Shown piece after piece: positions 1-7,754 of a stretch of DNA of 16,882 nucleotides. The notes beneath the pieces were generated by a model. The model saw only the letters and a program-made list of their open reading frames with translations. It did no database searches and had not been told where the DNA came from. Numbering within the stretch: the first letter of the stretch is position 1; each line of letters begins with the position of its first letter. The stretch is taken from the NCBI GenBank assembly GCA_028877195.1, contig JAPPIL010000146.1:1-16882 (forward strand), written 5' to 3'. Made by a program: the position numbers and the translations under genes. This stretch comes from Pseudomonadota bacterium. Its GTDB lineage: Bacteria > Bdellovibrionota_B > Oligoflexia > Oligoflexales > JAPPIL01.

Positions 1-20
1 TTGCTTGGTCTTTCCGAATG

Positions 21-57
21 AGCGCAGAGTCTGTCGCTCGTAGAGCGACTAACGCTC
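21..57 (-). other. Nested hairpin downstream of the operon
   Basis: A perfect 7-bp stem with a three-base loop, GTCGCTC and GAGCGAC (33-49), sits inside an outer GAGCG/CGCTC pair (21-57). It lies about 45 bp after the lipoprotein stop. There is no T run on either side, so it is not a standard intrinsic terminator; it could stabilise the mRNA 3' end or assist Rho-dependent ending. Confidence 0.4.
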
Positions 58-92
58 TCCGCAAACAAAGACAGTTGCTTATAAAGACACAC

Positions 93-566
93 CTAGGCAG
101 GAGTTGATGCGACTGCTGTTATTGATCTCGCAGCGATATAGGGAAAACCAAGACCTGTGATCGCAAGCTTGCCAAGAATTTTCAAATGCTTATGCTGACT
201 CTCTTTGAGCAACTGTAAAGGCAGTGCGGTCATGTCAACCACCATCCGCACACCATCACCTTGAAGGACAAGGAAAGTATCCTGCTCACCACGGCTGTGA
301 ACCATCCCCTGCACGATGACCGTCTTGCCAAGTAAGACACCATTGTCGAGATGCGCATCGCTGATTTTGACATAACTGGCAGCCGATGAAATTGTTTTGC
401 CAGCATAAGCAAACAAGCGTCGATCGATACTATCCAGCACATCAACTAATGCACGGGACATCTTCTCCGATACCGAAGACACTGTCATTTCAGGAGCAGA
501 CAGACAACCGCTTACTGCCAACCATAATGCCGTAGTTGCCATAATTGTCATTGAGCGGTGCTTCAT
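93..566 (-). CDS. Putative OB-fold lipoprotein, unknown function
   Basis: A 157-residue product. It begins with a lipoprotein signal peptide: basic n-region (KHR), a hydrophobic stretch, and the lipobox LAVSGC with the lipidated Cys at residue 21. The rest looks like a single small beta-barrel domain: GKTVIVQGMVHSRGEQDTFL (about 81-100), then a segment ending MVVD, and a late strand with LKILGKL. That pattern resembles the tRNA_anti/OB-fold-like domains of small periplasmic lipoproteins, but I do not recognise a named family. Its ATG overlaps the rplQ TAA by one base (TAATG), so it is probably translated by coupling at the tail of the alpha operon. Expected location: membrane-anchored, periplasmic. 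Existence of the gene is well supported; function is unknown. Confidence 0.75.
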   Translation of the reverse strand: MKHRSMTIMATTALWLAVSGCLSAPEMTVSSVSEKMSRALVDVLDSIDRRLFAYAGKTISSAASYVKISDAHLDNGVLLGKTVIVQGMVHSRGEQDTFLVLQGDGVRMVVDMTALPLQLLKESQHKHLKILGKLAITGLGFPYIAARSITAVASTPA

Positions 567-994
567 TATCCTTGTGTGTCCTTTGCAGCAGTCTTGTTAT
601 CGCTATCGTCGTCGCGATCACGGCGGCGGCTACCTACATCATAATCGATGAACTCAATCAAAGCCATCTTCGCCTTGTCGCCCAATCTTGGGCCAATACG
701 ATATATGCGCGTATAACCACCCTTGCGATCCTCGAAACGTGGCGAAACATCAGTGAAGAGTTTCTTGATCGCAGCAGCCCCAACCAACACCTTGCGCACT
801 TGGCGGCGCGCCGCAACCGTATCAACCTTGCCACGCGTTACACATTTTTCAACCACCGACCGCAGTTCCTTTGCTTTCGGTAAAGTAGTGCGTAGCCTCC
901 CATGCATAACTAAATCCGTGCACAGACCTCGCAACATCGCCCGCCGATGTGATGCCTCACGACCTAGTTTCCGATACCCATGTGCATGCTTCAT
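566..994 (-). CDS. rplQ: 50S ribosomal protein L17
   Basis: L17 of the large subunit, 142 residues. It opens with the family signature MKHAHGYRKLGREASHRRAM, followed by the LCTDLVMHGRLRTTLPKAKE segment and the late GGYTRIYRIGPRLGDKAKMA block. The last ~25 residues (RRRDRDDDSDNKTAAKDTQG) are a charged, low-complexity tail beyond the usual core. The ATG overlaps the rpoA stop in an ATGA junction, the normal coupled arrangement for rpoA-rplQ. The family usually ends the alpha operon, but here one more gene follows. Confidence 0.97.
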   Translation of the reverse strand: MKHAHGYRKLGREASHRRAMLRGLCTDLVMHGRLRTTLPKAKELRSVVEKCVTRGKVDTVAARRQVRKVLVGAAAIKKLFTDVSPRFEDRKGGYTRIYRIGPRLGDKAKMALIEFIDYDVGSRRRDRDDDSDNKTAAKDTQG

Positions 995-2016
995 AACAGT
1001 TGCCTTTGTTGACTATCCATCTCGGCACGGAACTTCTCCGCATCAAAACCTTCAATCCGCATTCCCAATGACAAGCCCATCTCGTTCAATATATCCTTGA
1101 TCTCATTCAAGGATTTGCGCCCAAAGTTCTTGGTCTTCAACATCTCCGATTCAGAACGAGTTACCAACTCACCGATATACTTGATGTCCGCATTCTCAAG
1201 ACAATTAGCTGCCCGCACACTCAACTCAAGCGAATCAACCGCCTTGAAGAGATTTTCATTCAAACTATGGGTAGGCTTCTGCTCCTCCTCTTCCTCAACC
1301 GCAGTCAAATCAACGTCAGCTTCGTCAAAATTGATGAAACAAGTCAACTGATCCTTGAGAATCTTTGCCGCATACGCCAACGCATCATCAGGACGCACCG
1401 CACCATTCGTCCAAATCTCCAACGTCAAACGGTCATAATCCGTCATCTGTCCAACACGAGTGTTAGAGACACTTACCGCCACCCGCCGCACAGGTGCAAA
1501 CATCGAGTCAATCGCAATCATACCGAGTGGCATCTCTTGCGTGCGGTTCTGATCAGATGAAAAGTAACCCCGCCCCACACGCACGATCATCTCCATGTTC
1601 AGGCTACCACCCTCACCAATCGTTGCGATATGCTGGTCAGGATTCAGAATCTCAACATCACCGCTAGTTTCTATATCACCAGCAGTCAACACCGTGTTCG
1701 CCTCACCCTTCAAGCTAACGGATGCCTCGCCATCACCCAGATAACGTAAGCTCACCTGCTTAAGGTTCAAGATAATGTCGGTTACATCTTCTTCAACCCC
1801 CTGCAAAGCAGAAAACTCATGTTCAACACCTGGGATACGCACTGCGGTAATCGCAGCACCTGTGATGCTGGACACAAGAATACGGCGCAATGAGTTGCCG
1901 ATAGTCGTGCCATAACCACGCTCCAGAGGCTTGGCGATAAACTTACCGTAAGTATCGTCTAGCTTCTCGATCTCAACCGTCTTTGGTCTGATTAAGTCCT
2001 GCCAATTACGTTGCAT
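991..2016 (-). CDS. rpoA: DNA-directed RNA polymerase subunit alpha
   Basis: A 341-residue alpha subunit. The N-terminal domain (about 1-235) has PLERGYGTTIGNSLRRIL and GVEEDVTDIILNLK, which in this family mediate dimerisation and beta/beta' assembly. An acidic linker (VEEEEEQKP, near 240) leads to the C-terminal domain (about 255-325; MLKTKNFGRKSLNEIKDIL), which contacts UP elements and activators. The opening MQRNWQDLIRPK and the YGKFIAKPLERGYGTT stretch look like deltaproteobacterial sequences known to me. The ATG has GAGG six bases upstream. The gene sits after rpsD with a 44-bp gap and overlaps rplQ by 4 bp. Confidence 0.98.
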   Translation of the reverse strand: MQRNWQDLIRPKTVEIEKLDDTYGKFIAKPLERGYGTTIGNSLRRILVSSITGAAITAVRIPGVEHEFSALQGVEEDVTDIILNLKQVSLRYLGDGEASVSLKGEANTVLTAGDIETSGDVEILNPDQHIATIGEGGSLNMEMIVRVGRGYFSSDQNRTQEMPLGMIAIDSMFAPVRRVAVSVSNTRVGQMTDYDRLTLEIWTNGAVRPDDALAYAAKILKDQLTCFINFDEADVDLTAVEEEEEQKPTHSLNENLFKAVDSLELSVRAANCLENADIKYIGELVTRSESEMLKTKNFGRKSLNEIKDILNEMGLSLGMRIEGFDAEKFRAEMDSQQRQLL

Positions 2017-2060
2017 ACATGCCCTCTATTGTCCTCCAGCCACCTTCCAGCCAAGAAGTG

Positions 2061-2690
2061 CTATTTGCTATACAATTCCACGACAAAGCGCTCCTTGACA
2101 TTAATGCCCAATTCATCACGCACTGGTAATGATAGCACTTTGCCAGTCATCTTATCAAAATTAGATTCGCACCAACTCAACGGCGCTCGCCTGCTAAAAA
2201 GTTCCTCGGCCAATGCAAACAAGGATAACTTCCTACTCTTCTCTTTGATTGCAACTTGATCACCAACCTTAACCTTAACACTGGGGATATTGACAATTCT
2301 ACCGTTCAATTCAACATGCTTATTGCGCACCAATTGCCGTGCCTCGTTGCGACTACGAGCAAACCCCATCCGATAGACAACATTGTCAAATCGACACTCA
2401 AGGTTCTTGAAGAAAATATCCGACACCACCCCGCGCTCACGTGCGGACTTGTCAAATATCGTGCGGAACTGACGCTCCATCAAACCATATATCTGTCTAA
2501 CCTTTTGCTTTTCACGCAGTTGCACCGAGTATTCTGAACCCTTCTGCCTGCGCATCCGTCCATGCTGTCCAGGCGGATACTCCCGTCGATCAAAAGAACA
2601 GCGATCCGTTTGACAACGGCTGCCCTTCAGAAAAAGCTTTTGACCACTACGACGACACATCCGACACACAGGGCCGCGATACCTAGCCAC
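2061..2690 (-). CDS. rpsD: 30S ribosomal protein S4, zinc-binding type
   Basis: S4, a primary 16S rRNA binder needed for early 30S assembly; in E. coli it also represses the alpha operon. I place the start at the GTG ending at 2690, giving 209 residues beginning MARYRGPVC. GGGAGG lies 8 bases upstream of this GTG, whereas the TTG at 2696 would be only 2 bases from it. With this start the cysteines fall at 9, 12, 26 and 31, the same positions as the zinc-binding S4 of Thermus. The S4 RNA-binding domain follows (CRFDNVVYRMGFARSRNEAR, then VELNGRIVNIPS). An Arg/Gly-rich YPPGQHGRMRRQ block is also typical. Confidence 0.97.
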   Translation of the reverse strand: MARYRGPVCRMCRRSGQKLFLKGSRCQTDRCSFDRREYPPGQHGRMRRQKGSEYSVQLREKQKVRQIYGLMERQFRTIFDKSARERGVVSDIFFKNLECRFDNVVYRMGFARSRNEARQLVRNKHVELNGRIVNIPSVKVKVGDQVAIKEKSRKLSLFALAEELFSRRAPLSWCESNFDKMTGKVLSLPVRDELGINVKERFVVELYSK

Positions 2691-2737
2691 TGGCAATGCC
2701 TCCCATAAACTTTAACTCCTCTCTCGCTTGGTATTTG

Positions 2738-3130
2738 CTATACACGACGACGCTTCGGTGGTCGGCAACCATTGTGCGGTATCGGGGTAACATCCTTGAT
2801 GAGGTTAACCTTCAAGCCAGCAGCAGCAATCGCTCGCACCGCACTCTCTCGCCCTGCACCAGGCCCCTTGATCAACACCGCCACACTCTTCATGCCACAG
2901 TCAAGTGCCTTACGAGCCGCCTCCTCTGCCGCCATCTGCGCCGCAAAGGGTGTGCTCTTGCGTGAACCTTTAAACCCACGTGTCCCTGCCGATTCCCAAC
3001 ACACCACCGCCCCATTGACATCGGTAATCGTGATAATCGTATTGTTGAACGTTGCATTCACATGCGTAACACCGATAGGCACATTGCGTTTGCTACGCCT
3101 TCGAGTGCCAGCTGGTTTAGCTGTTGCCAC
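2738..3130 (-). CDS. rpsK: 30S ribosomal protein S11
   Basis: S11 of the 30S platform, 130 residues. The N-terminus is basic (MATAKPAGTRRRSKRNVPIG), then VTHVNATFNNTIITITDVNG and the strongly conserved C-terminus DVTPIPHNGCRPPKRRRV. It starts at GTG with a GGGGGG run just upstream. A short ORF reading through the rpsM-rpsK spacer ends 14 bp inside this gene, so translation may be coupled (see the spacer features). Confidence 0.97.
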   Translation of the reverse strand: MATAKPAGTRRRSKRNVPIGVTHVNATFNNTIITITDVNGAVVCWESAGTRGFKGSRKSTPFAAQMAAEEAARKALDCGMKSVAVLIKGPGAGRESAVRAIAAAGLKVNLIKDVTPIPHNGCRPPKRRRV

Positions 3131-3218
3131 CTACCCCCCTATTGTCTCTAATGTCATCCCACTCTATCATTACATCATTACCATCATCATCTTCGTCATC
3201 ATCAATACATCAGTCGCA

Positions 3219-3602
3219 TTACTTAGCTCCAGGTGCTTTCTTCTTGCCAGCTACCGTCTTGCGCGGCCCCTTGCGGGTGCGAGCATTGGTCTTGGTGCGT
3301 TGCCCTCGCACAGGCAAACGCTTGCGGTGCATCAAACCCCTGTAGCTTCCCATATCCATCCAGCGTTTGATATTGACACTTATCTCACGCCGTAAATCAC
3401 CTTCTACCACACAGTCGCGGTCGATAACCTTACGCAAAGAATTGATTTCTTCCGCCGACAAGTCCCGCGCCCGTTTATCAGTAGAAACACTCGCCCGCTC
3501 TGCGACCTTCGCCGCGGTATTGCGACCGATGCCATAGATACTCGTCAACGCGATAGTGAGTTTGCTATTGGCAGGTAGGTCTACACCAGCAATCCTAGCC
3601 AC
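3219..3602 (-). CDS. rpsM: 30S ribosomal protein S13
   Basis: S13 of the 30S head, which contacts the P-site tRNA and the 50S subunit through its C-terminal tail. The 127 residues start MARIAGVDLPANSKLTIALT, include the IYGIGRNTAAKV helix-hairpin region, the RRYRGLMHRKRLPVRGQRT-like block (here GSYRGLMHRKRLPVRGQRT) and a basic tail ending KKKAPGAK. GTG start with a strong AAGGAG six bases upstream. A 10-codon ORF with its own G-rich SD overlaps this start by 8 bp. Confidence 0.97.
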   Translation of the reverse strand: MARIAGVDLPANSKLTIALTSIYGIGRNTAAKVAERASVSTDKRARDLSAEEINSLRKVIDRDCVVEGDLRREISVNIKRWMDMGSYRGLMHRKRLPVRGQRTKTNARTRKGPRKTVAGKKKAPGAK

Positions 3603-3643
3603 ATCTCACTCCTTCCTGTATTCGCATCGCTACCCCCCTATAA

Positions 3644-3757
3644 CTAACCTTGGCGTTGCTTGTGCTTTTTAACGGCACAGATAACCCGCAAGACCCCATG
3701 TCGCTTCACTAACTTACACTTCTCACAAATCGGTTTAACACTCGCACGCACCTTCAT
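3644..3757 (-). CDS. rpmJ: 50S ribosomal protein L36, zinc-binding type
   Basis: A 37-residue L36 found by reading the infA-rpsM gap. It reads MKVRASVKPICEKCKLVKRH, then GVLRVICAVKKHKQRQG and TAG. The zinc ligands are C11, C14, C27 and H32, so this is the zinc-type paralogue. L36 sits near the peptidyl-transferase region of the 50S. The upstream spacer contains three copies of an 8-bp TAAGTAGG unit (about 3763-3787), the last giving an AGG about 7 bases before the ATG. The position infA-rpmJ-rpsM is the common bacterial one. Confidence 0.96.
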   Translation of the reverse strand: MKVRASVKPICEKCKLVKRHGVLRVICAVKKHKQRQG

Positions 3758-3781
3758 AATTGCACCTACTTACCTACTTAC

Positions 3782-4003
3782 CTACTTCTTTGACCGATAA
3801 ACGATACGACCACGAGTCAAATCATAAGGCGACATCTCTAACTTCACCCGATCACCTGGCAGTATCTTGATAAAGTGCATGCGCATCTTACCACTGATAT
3901 GAGCAAGAATCTCATGCCCATTATCAAGCTTGACCTTGAACATCGCATTCGGCAATGGTTCACACACCACTCCATCTACTTCCAGCACCCCTTCTTTAGG
4001 CAT
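3782..4003 (-). CDS. infA: Translation initiation factor IF-1
   Basis: IF-1, a one-domain OB-fold protein that binds the ribosomal A site during initiation. I use the ATG at 4003 (73 residues, MPKEGVLEVDG), which matches the family length. A TTG at 4015 would add four residues but has its SD (GGAG) only one base away. Hallmarks are the LPNAMFKVKLDNGHEILAHI block, SGKMRMHFIKILPGDRVKLE and PYDLTRGRIVYRSKK. The start overlaps the adk stop by 8 bp. There is no map gene between adk and infA, unlike many Gram-positive operons. Confidence 0.96.
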   Translation of the reverse strand: MPKEGVLEVDGVVCEPLPNAMFKVKLDNGHEILAHISGKMRMHFIKILPGDRVKLEMSPYDLTRGRIVYRSKK

Positions 4004-4673
4004 CTTGTAAAACAAGCTCCTTTATATCTGCGAACACCTGTTCCACACTCCTGTCAGCATTAACCTCCGCAAGTTTATCACGCTCGCGGTAGTAGGCAAT
4101 CAATGGCTCGGTCTCACGCTTGTAGATAGTCAATCGCTTCTCCAAGCTCGCTCGCACATCATCACCCCTTTGGACAAGCTGCCCACCGCAACCATCACAC
4201 CTGTTCTCCTGCTGTGGGGGATTCGTATCCCGATGATAGATCGCTCGACAAGCACCACAGATGACCCTCCCTACCGCACGAGAGATACTATGCTCATGGT
4301 CTATTTGCAATAACACATAACGCATTACAGGATATTTATCACTTAACGAACTCAAAGCTTCAGCCTGATTGATGTTGCGAGGATAACCATCTAACACCAC
4401 CTTCAGCGGCGCATCGCCGCTATTTCCTCCGTTGCCATGCTCACGAGCAAACTTGTCAAGCCCCGCCGCCACGATGTCAAACAGCAGGTCATCAGCAACA
4501 AATTCCCCCTTATTCATTATCGCTGCCACCCGTGCACCCAACTCGGTTGCTTCCTTTGCGCAATCTCGCAAAGCATCGCCCGTTGACATTTTCCGAAACC
4601 CCAAATGCTCAACAAGCATATCCGATTGCGTGCCTTTACCAGCACCAGGTGCGCCGCTCAACAGATAGATCAA
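3996..4673 (-). CDS. adk: Adenylate kinase with zinc-type LID
   Basis: Adenylate kinase (ATP + AMP = 2 ADP), cytoplasmic, 225 residues. The P-loop GAPGAGKGTQ lies at residues 7-16. The AMP-site motif is DGYPRN (95-100) where the family usually has DGFPRT; the Arg is retained. The long LID domain carries four cysteines, C139, C142, C159 and C162 (CGAC and CDGC), the zinc-stabilised form. A low-complexity insert, REHGNGGNSGD, falls around 77-87. The TTG start overlaps the secY TGA (TTGA), and the family N-terminus (M-I-Y-L-L-S-G-A-P-G) fits that start. The secY-adk order occurs in Firmicutes, spirochaetes and deltaproteobacteria, not in gammaproteobacteria. Confidence 0.97.
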   Translation of the reverse strand: MIYLLSGAPGAGKGTQSDMLVEHLGFRKMSTGDALRDCAKEATELGARVAAIMNKGEFVADDLLFDIVAAGLDKFAREHGNGGNSGDAPLKVVLDGYPRNINQAEALSSLSDKYPVMRYVLLQIDHEHSISRAVGRVICGACRAIYHRDTNPPQQENRCDGCGGQLVQRGDDVRASLEKRLTIYKRETEPLIAYYRERDKLAEVNADRSVEQVFADIKELVLQDA

Positions 4674-5992
4674 AGCCTGCCACCACGCGTCCTGATCGGA
4701 TTTTTCTTCAAAAACGCATCATAGCGTAGCGATTGTCGCTGCGATTCAATCTGCCGAAAAGTATCAAGCGCCACACCAACCACAATCAATAAACTCGTGC
4801 CACCAAAGAAGAACTGAATGTTGAAACGACCAGTCAAGACAATTGGCAACACGCATACCGCCGATAAATACACCGATCCCCATAACACCAAGCGAGTAAC
4901 GACCTTGTTGATATAATCAGCAGTGCGACCGCCAGGGCGAATACCTGGCACAAACCCGCCAAACTTACGCAGGTTCTCCGCAATGTCATCCGATTTGAAA
5001 GTGATAGATGTATAGAAAAAAGTAAAAAACACGATCAACGACACATACACTGAATTGTAAAGCCAACCGCCTGGACTAAAGACACTGTTCAAAAAATCAC
5101 CCATCACCGAGTTGGGATACAATGCCCCCATCGTGATTGGAAACTGCAGCATTGAACTCGCAAAAATAGGTGGAATCACACCCGCAGGGTTAACTCTTAC
5201 TGGCAAATGCGTGTTTTGCCCACCATACACCCGTCGCCCAACCTGACGTTTAGCATACTGAACTGGTATCTGCCGCGCCGCCTGCTCAACATAAACAACA
5301 CCAGATACCACCGCAACAACAACAAACAAAATGATGATGATGCGAAACAAGTCCATCTGTTCGCTGGTATACTGCTCATAGGTGCTACCAACCAAGCCTG
5401 GCAAACCAGCAACGATGCCCGCAAAAATTATCAGCGAAATACCATTACCTACACCTTTAGCGGTAATCTGTTCGCCAAGCCACATTACAAAAGCAGTCCC
5501 CGCCGTCAAAGAAATCGTCGTGCTTAACTTCCAACCCATACCGCCCGTTAATACCAAGCTTGAGCCGAGAAAGTTTGACCCCTCAAGCGTATTGGAGATC
5601 ATATAACCTTGAATTAAAGCCAAGACAATCGTGCCATAACGAGTATACTGACTGATTTTCTTGCGCCCAGCATCGCCTTCCTTCGACAACGCCTCCAGAT
5701 GCGGGACAACCACCGTTAGCAGCTGCGAGATAATCGACGCAGAGATGTAAGGCATTACCCCTAACGCAAAAACACTGAACCGCTCCAATGCCCCACCCGA
5801 AAACATGTTGAACATGCCGAGAAGGTTGCCACCCTGCTGACGAAAGAACTCCTCTAACGCTACCGTATCAACCCCTGGGATAGGAATATGAACACCGATG
5901 CGATAGATCGCAAGGAAGGCAAGCGTAAACAGTATCTTACGCTCCAGATGATTTAACCCCCCACGCGTCGGCAAACCAGCGGCTACATTCAC
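4670..5992 (-). CDS. secY: Protein translocase channel subunit SecY
   Basis: The central pore of the Sec translocon in the inner membrane, 440 residues with about ten hydrophobic helices. The first helix region is RKILFTLAFLAIYRIGVHIP, followed by the plug-side PGVDTVALEEFF. Typical conserved blocks are GALERFSVFALGVMPYISAS, VRVNPAGVIPPIFASSMLQFP and RKFGGFVPGIRPGGRTADYI. GTG start with AAGG eight bases upstream. A 12-codon ORF (5989-6027) in the rplO-secY gap ends on the secY GTG. It works with SecE/SecG and SecA, which are encoded elsewhere. Confidence 0.98.
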   Translation of the reverse strand: MNVAAGLPTRGGLNHLERKILFTLAFLAIYRIGVHIPIPGVDTVALEEFFRQQGGNLLGMFNMFSGGALERFSVFALGVMPYISASIISQLLTVVVPHLEALSKEGDAGRKKISQYTRYGTIVLALIQGYMISNTLEGSNFLGSSLVLTGGMGWKLSTTISLTAGTAFVMWLGEQITAKGVGNGISLIIFAGIVAGLPGLVGSTYEQYTSEQMDLFRIIIILFVVVAVVSGVVYVEQAARQIPVQYAKRQVGRRVYGGQNTHLPVRVNPAGVIPPIFASSMLQFPITMGALYPNSVMGDFLNSVFSPGGWLYNSVYVSLIVFFTFFYTSITFKSDDIAENLRKFGGFVPGIRPGGRTADYINKVVTRLVLWGSVYLSAVCVLPIVLTGRFNIQFFFGGTSLLIVVGVALDTFRQIESQRQSLRYDAFLKKNPIRTRGGRL

Positions 5993-6038
5993 ATCGCTAT
6001 CCTTGTGTTAAGTGTTCTCAAGAACATGTTCAGAAGAG

Positions 6039-6566
6039 CTACTTCAGCTGTATACATTGACCACCAATGGCAGTAATCGCAGTGCGCGCCGACTTGCTGA
6101 ACTTGTGCGCCGATACGGTTAGCTTTTTAGTCAGTGGTTTTGCTTCCAACTTAACAGCTGTGCCTGACGTTGACTTATTCACCGCCTCACTATTGCCATC
6201 ATTGCCGCTAACTCTCGCACTGCCAAGTATCTTAACCCGTCTACCTTTTGTCAACGATACTAGCCCCCTCGCAGCCAACATCGCAACATTCACCTCACTG
6301 TCTTCAGGGAAACAAGCCAGTTTGTTGACAGGCACGGTCGCATACTCAACCCGAAAACGATTGCTAAACCCACGTTTCGGTAAACGCCGATACAACGGAG
6401 TCTGACCGCCCTCAAAACCAACGGCAATCTTACCACCTTTGCGTGCTGTCTGCCCCTTATGCCCTTTGCCCGCCGTCTTGCCTGTGCCAGATCCAATACC
6501 ACGCCCGATACGTTTGCGAACCTTGCGTGCTCCAGATGCCGCCTGTAAACAGTCAAGTGCTATCAT
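6039..6566 (-). CDS. rplO: 50S ribosomal protein L15
   Basis: L15 of the 50S central region, 175 residues against about 145-150 usually. The N-terminal Gly/Lys-rich block GRGIGSGTGKTAGKGHKGQT is diagnostic, followed by GFEGGQTPLYRRLPKRGFSN. The extra length comes from a Ser/Asn/Thr-rich insert (about 117-145, starting ARVSGNDGNSEAVNK) placed before the usual KLTVSAHKFSKSA ending. The ATG overlaps the rpmD stop (ATGA). Confidence 0.97.
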   Translation of the reverse strand: MIALDCLQAASGARKVRKRIGRGIGSGTGKTAGKGHKGQTARKGGKIAVGFEGGQTPLYRRLPKRGFSNRFRVEYATVPVNKLACFPEDSEVNVAMLAARGLVSLTKGRRVKILGSARVSGNDGNSEAVNKSTSGTAVKLEAKPLTKKLTVSAHKFSKSARTAITAIGGQCIQLK

Positions 6567-6817
6567 TGTGTCTTACCTGTCGTTGTTTTAGACTCTGCGC
6601 CAGCAGGCAACAGCTCGTATGCCAAAAGATGAATCGCTTTATTGATCATGCCACGCGTGCAATTGTTGTCTTTCTTAATTACACGGTGATTGATCCGCCG
6701 TAAACCCAATGATCGCACCAAACGTCGCATACGCAACGGTTGACCGATCAAACTCCGCCTTTGCATCACCGCTATCTGGTCATGTGTATCTTTATTGCTT
6801 TGCTTATCTTGAGGCAT
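6563..6817 (-). CDS. rpmD: 50S ribosomal protein L30
   Basis: L30 core is clear: QRRSLIGQPLRMRRLVRSLG, then LRRINHRVIKKDNN and RGMINKAIHLL. I place the start at the ATG at 6817 (84 residues), overlapping rpsE by 14 bp with GGAGG 11 bases upstream. The open frame runs further up to 6874 but that would overlap rpsE by 71 bp. Even with the chosen start there is a ~17-residue hydrophilic leader before the first beta strand and a tail (GAESKTTTGKTQ), so it is longer than the ~60-residue norm. A start at Met18 (MQRRSLIG) is possible. Confidence 0.9.
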   Translation of the reverse strand: MPQDKQSNKDTHDQIAVMQRRSLIGQPLRMRRLVRSLGLRRINHRVIKKDNNCTRGMINKAIHLLAYELLPAGAESKTTTGKTQ

Positions 6818-7340
6818 TATGCGCTTGACCTCCCAACACAAAATCATCCACCGTCTTGCCGCGATAACTAGCATACTCCTCTAACGACACCATCTGCTGT
6901 AAACCATCCATCGTCGCCCGAATGACGTTGAGGAAATTTTTTGTGCCATGCACCTTACAAACAATATCCGTAATACCAGCAAGCTCCGCAATCACCCGCA
7001 CTGCACCACCTGCAATAATCCCCTTACCTTTGGTAGCAGGATACATCAACACTCGCGATGACCCATGCTGACCAATAACAGGAAACGGTATCGTGCCATC
7101 AATGATCGCAACAGTATGGAGGCTTTTGCGCGCTTGATCCGCCCCTTTACGAATAGCTTCAGGAACTTCCGAAGCCTTGCCAAGACCAAAGCCAACCCGT
7201 TTAGTGCCATCACCGACGATTACCGAAGCACTAAAACTAAATCGTCGTCCGCCCTTCACTACCTTTGAAACACGCGAGACCCGCACAACCCGATCCTGCA
7301 ACGCCTCGCCACTATCAGCAACGACCACATTACCGCCCAT
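6804..7340 (-). CDS. rpsE: 30S ribosomal protein S5
   Basis: S5 of the 30S decoding region, 178 residues. The N-terminal dsRNA-binding-like domain contains the signature RFSFSASVIVGDGTKRVGFG and GKASEVPEAIRKGADQARKS. The C-terminal domain follows with GIIAGGAVRVIAELAGITDI and KNFLNVIRATMDGLQQM. These are where ram/fidelity and spectinomycin sites lie in E. coli S5. The gene sits 35 bp after rplR; a 9-codon ORF from 7359 bridges that gap and ends 11 bp inside rpsE. Confidence 0.97.
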   Translation of the reverse strand: MGGNVVVADSGEALQDRVVRVSRVSKVVKGGRRFSFSASVIVGDGTKRVGFGLGKASEVPEAIRKGADQARKSLHTVAIIDGTIPFPVIGQHGSSRVLMYPATKGKGIIAGGAVRVIAELAGITDIVCKVHGTKNFLNVIRATMDGLQQMVSLEEYASYRGKTVDDFVLGGQAHNASR

Positions 7341-7375
7341 CAGCGCCCCAACTTACCATCACCAACACACCCCCG

Positions 7376-7732
7376 CTAAAAACTAACACCACCTTCACGC
7401 ACGCCATCAGCCAACGCCTTAACCCGTCCGTGATACACATAACCATTGCGATCAAAAACCATTGTCGCAATCTTTTGCTGTAAGCATTTGCTCGCAAGCT
7501 TCTTGCCAAGCTCCTTACAACCAGCAACATCGGCTTTCGTCCGTTCCCCTTTGCCAAACGAAGAAATAGACACCAATGTCCGCTGCTGAACATCGTCAAT
7601 CACCTGCGCATAAACATGCCGAGCTGAACGAAACACCGACAAACGTGGGCGCGCCGTCGTGCCATTTATCTTCTTGCGAATTCGCTTCCTACGCCTCGTA
7701 AGCAACCGCATCTTTAACGGTATTTTTTTCAT
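7376..7732 (-). CDS. rplR: 50S ribosomal protein L18
   Basis: L18, a 5S rRNA-binding protein of the central protuberance (with L5 and L25), 118 residues. The basic N-terminus (LTRRRKRIRKKINGT) is followed by RPRLSVFRSARHVYAQVIDD, and the C-terminus has FDRNGYVYHGRVKALADGVR and EGGVSF, close to the usual REGGLxF ending. It lies 22 bp after rplF. Confidence 0.96.
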   Translation of the reverse strand: MKKIPLKMRLLTRRRKRIRKKINGTTARPRLSVFRSARHVYAQVIDDVQQRTLVSISSFGKGERTKADVAGCKELGKKLASKCLQQKIATMVFDRNGYVYHGRVKALADGVREGGVSF

Positions 7733-7754
7733 CTACATACCCGCCCGCACTAAA

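Noticed and set aside
33..49. Hairpin as a rho-independent terminator of the operon
   Set aside because: Good stem but no T run on either strand next to it, so listed only as a hairpin.
1..92. Open GTG frame running off the left edge after the lipoprotein gene
   Set aside because: No SD, no recognisable protein, and it reads through the hairpin; about 30 codons is easily chance.
545..3395. Several plus-strand open frames (for example 2772-3395, 207 codons)
   Set aside because: They lie antisense to rplQ, rpoA, rpsD, rpsK and rpsM, have no family resemblance, and arise from codon bias of the real genes.
6563..6874. Longer rpmD start at 6874
   Set aside because: It would overlap rpsE by 71 bp and add residues unlike L30; the ATG at 6817 is preferred.
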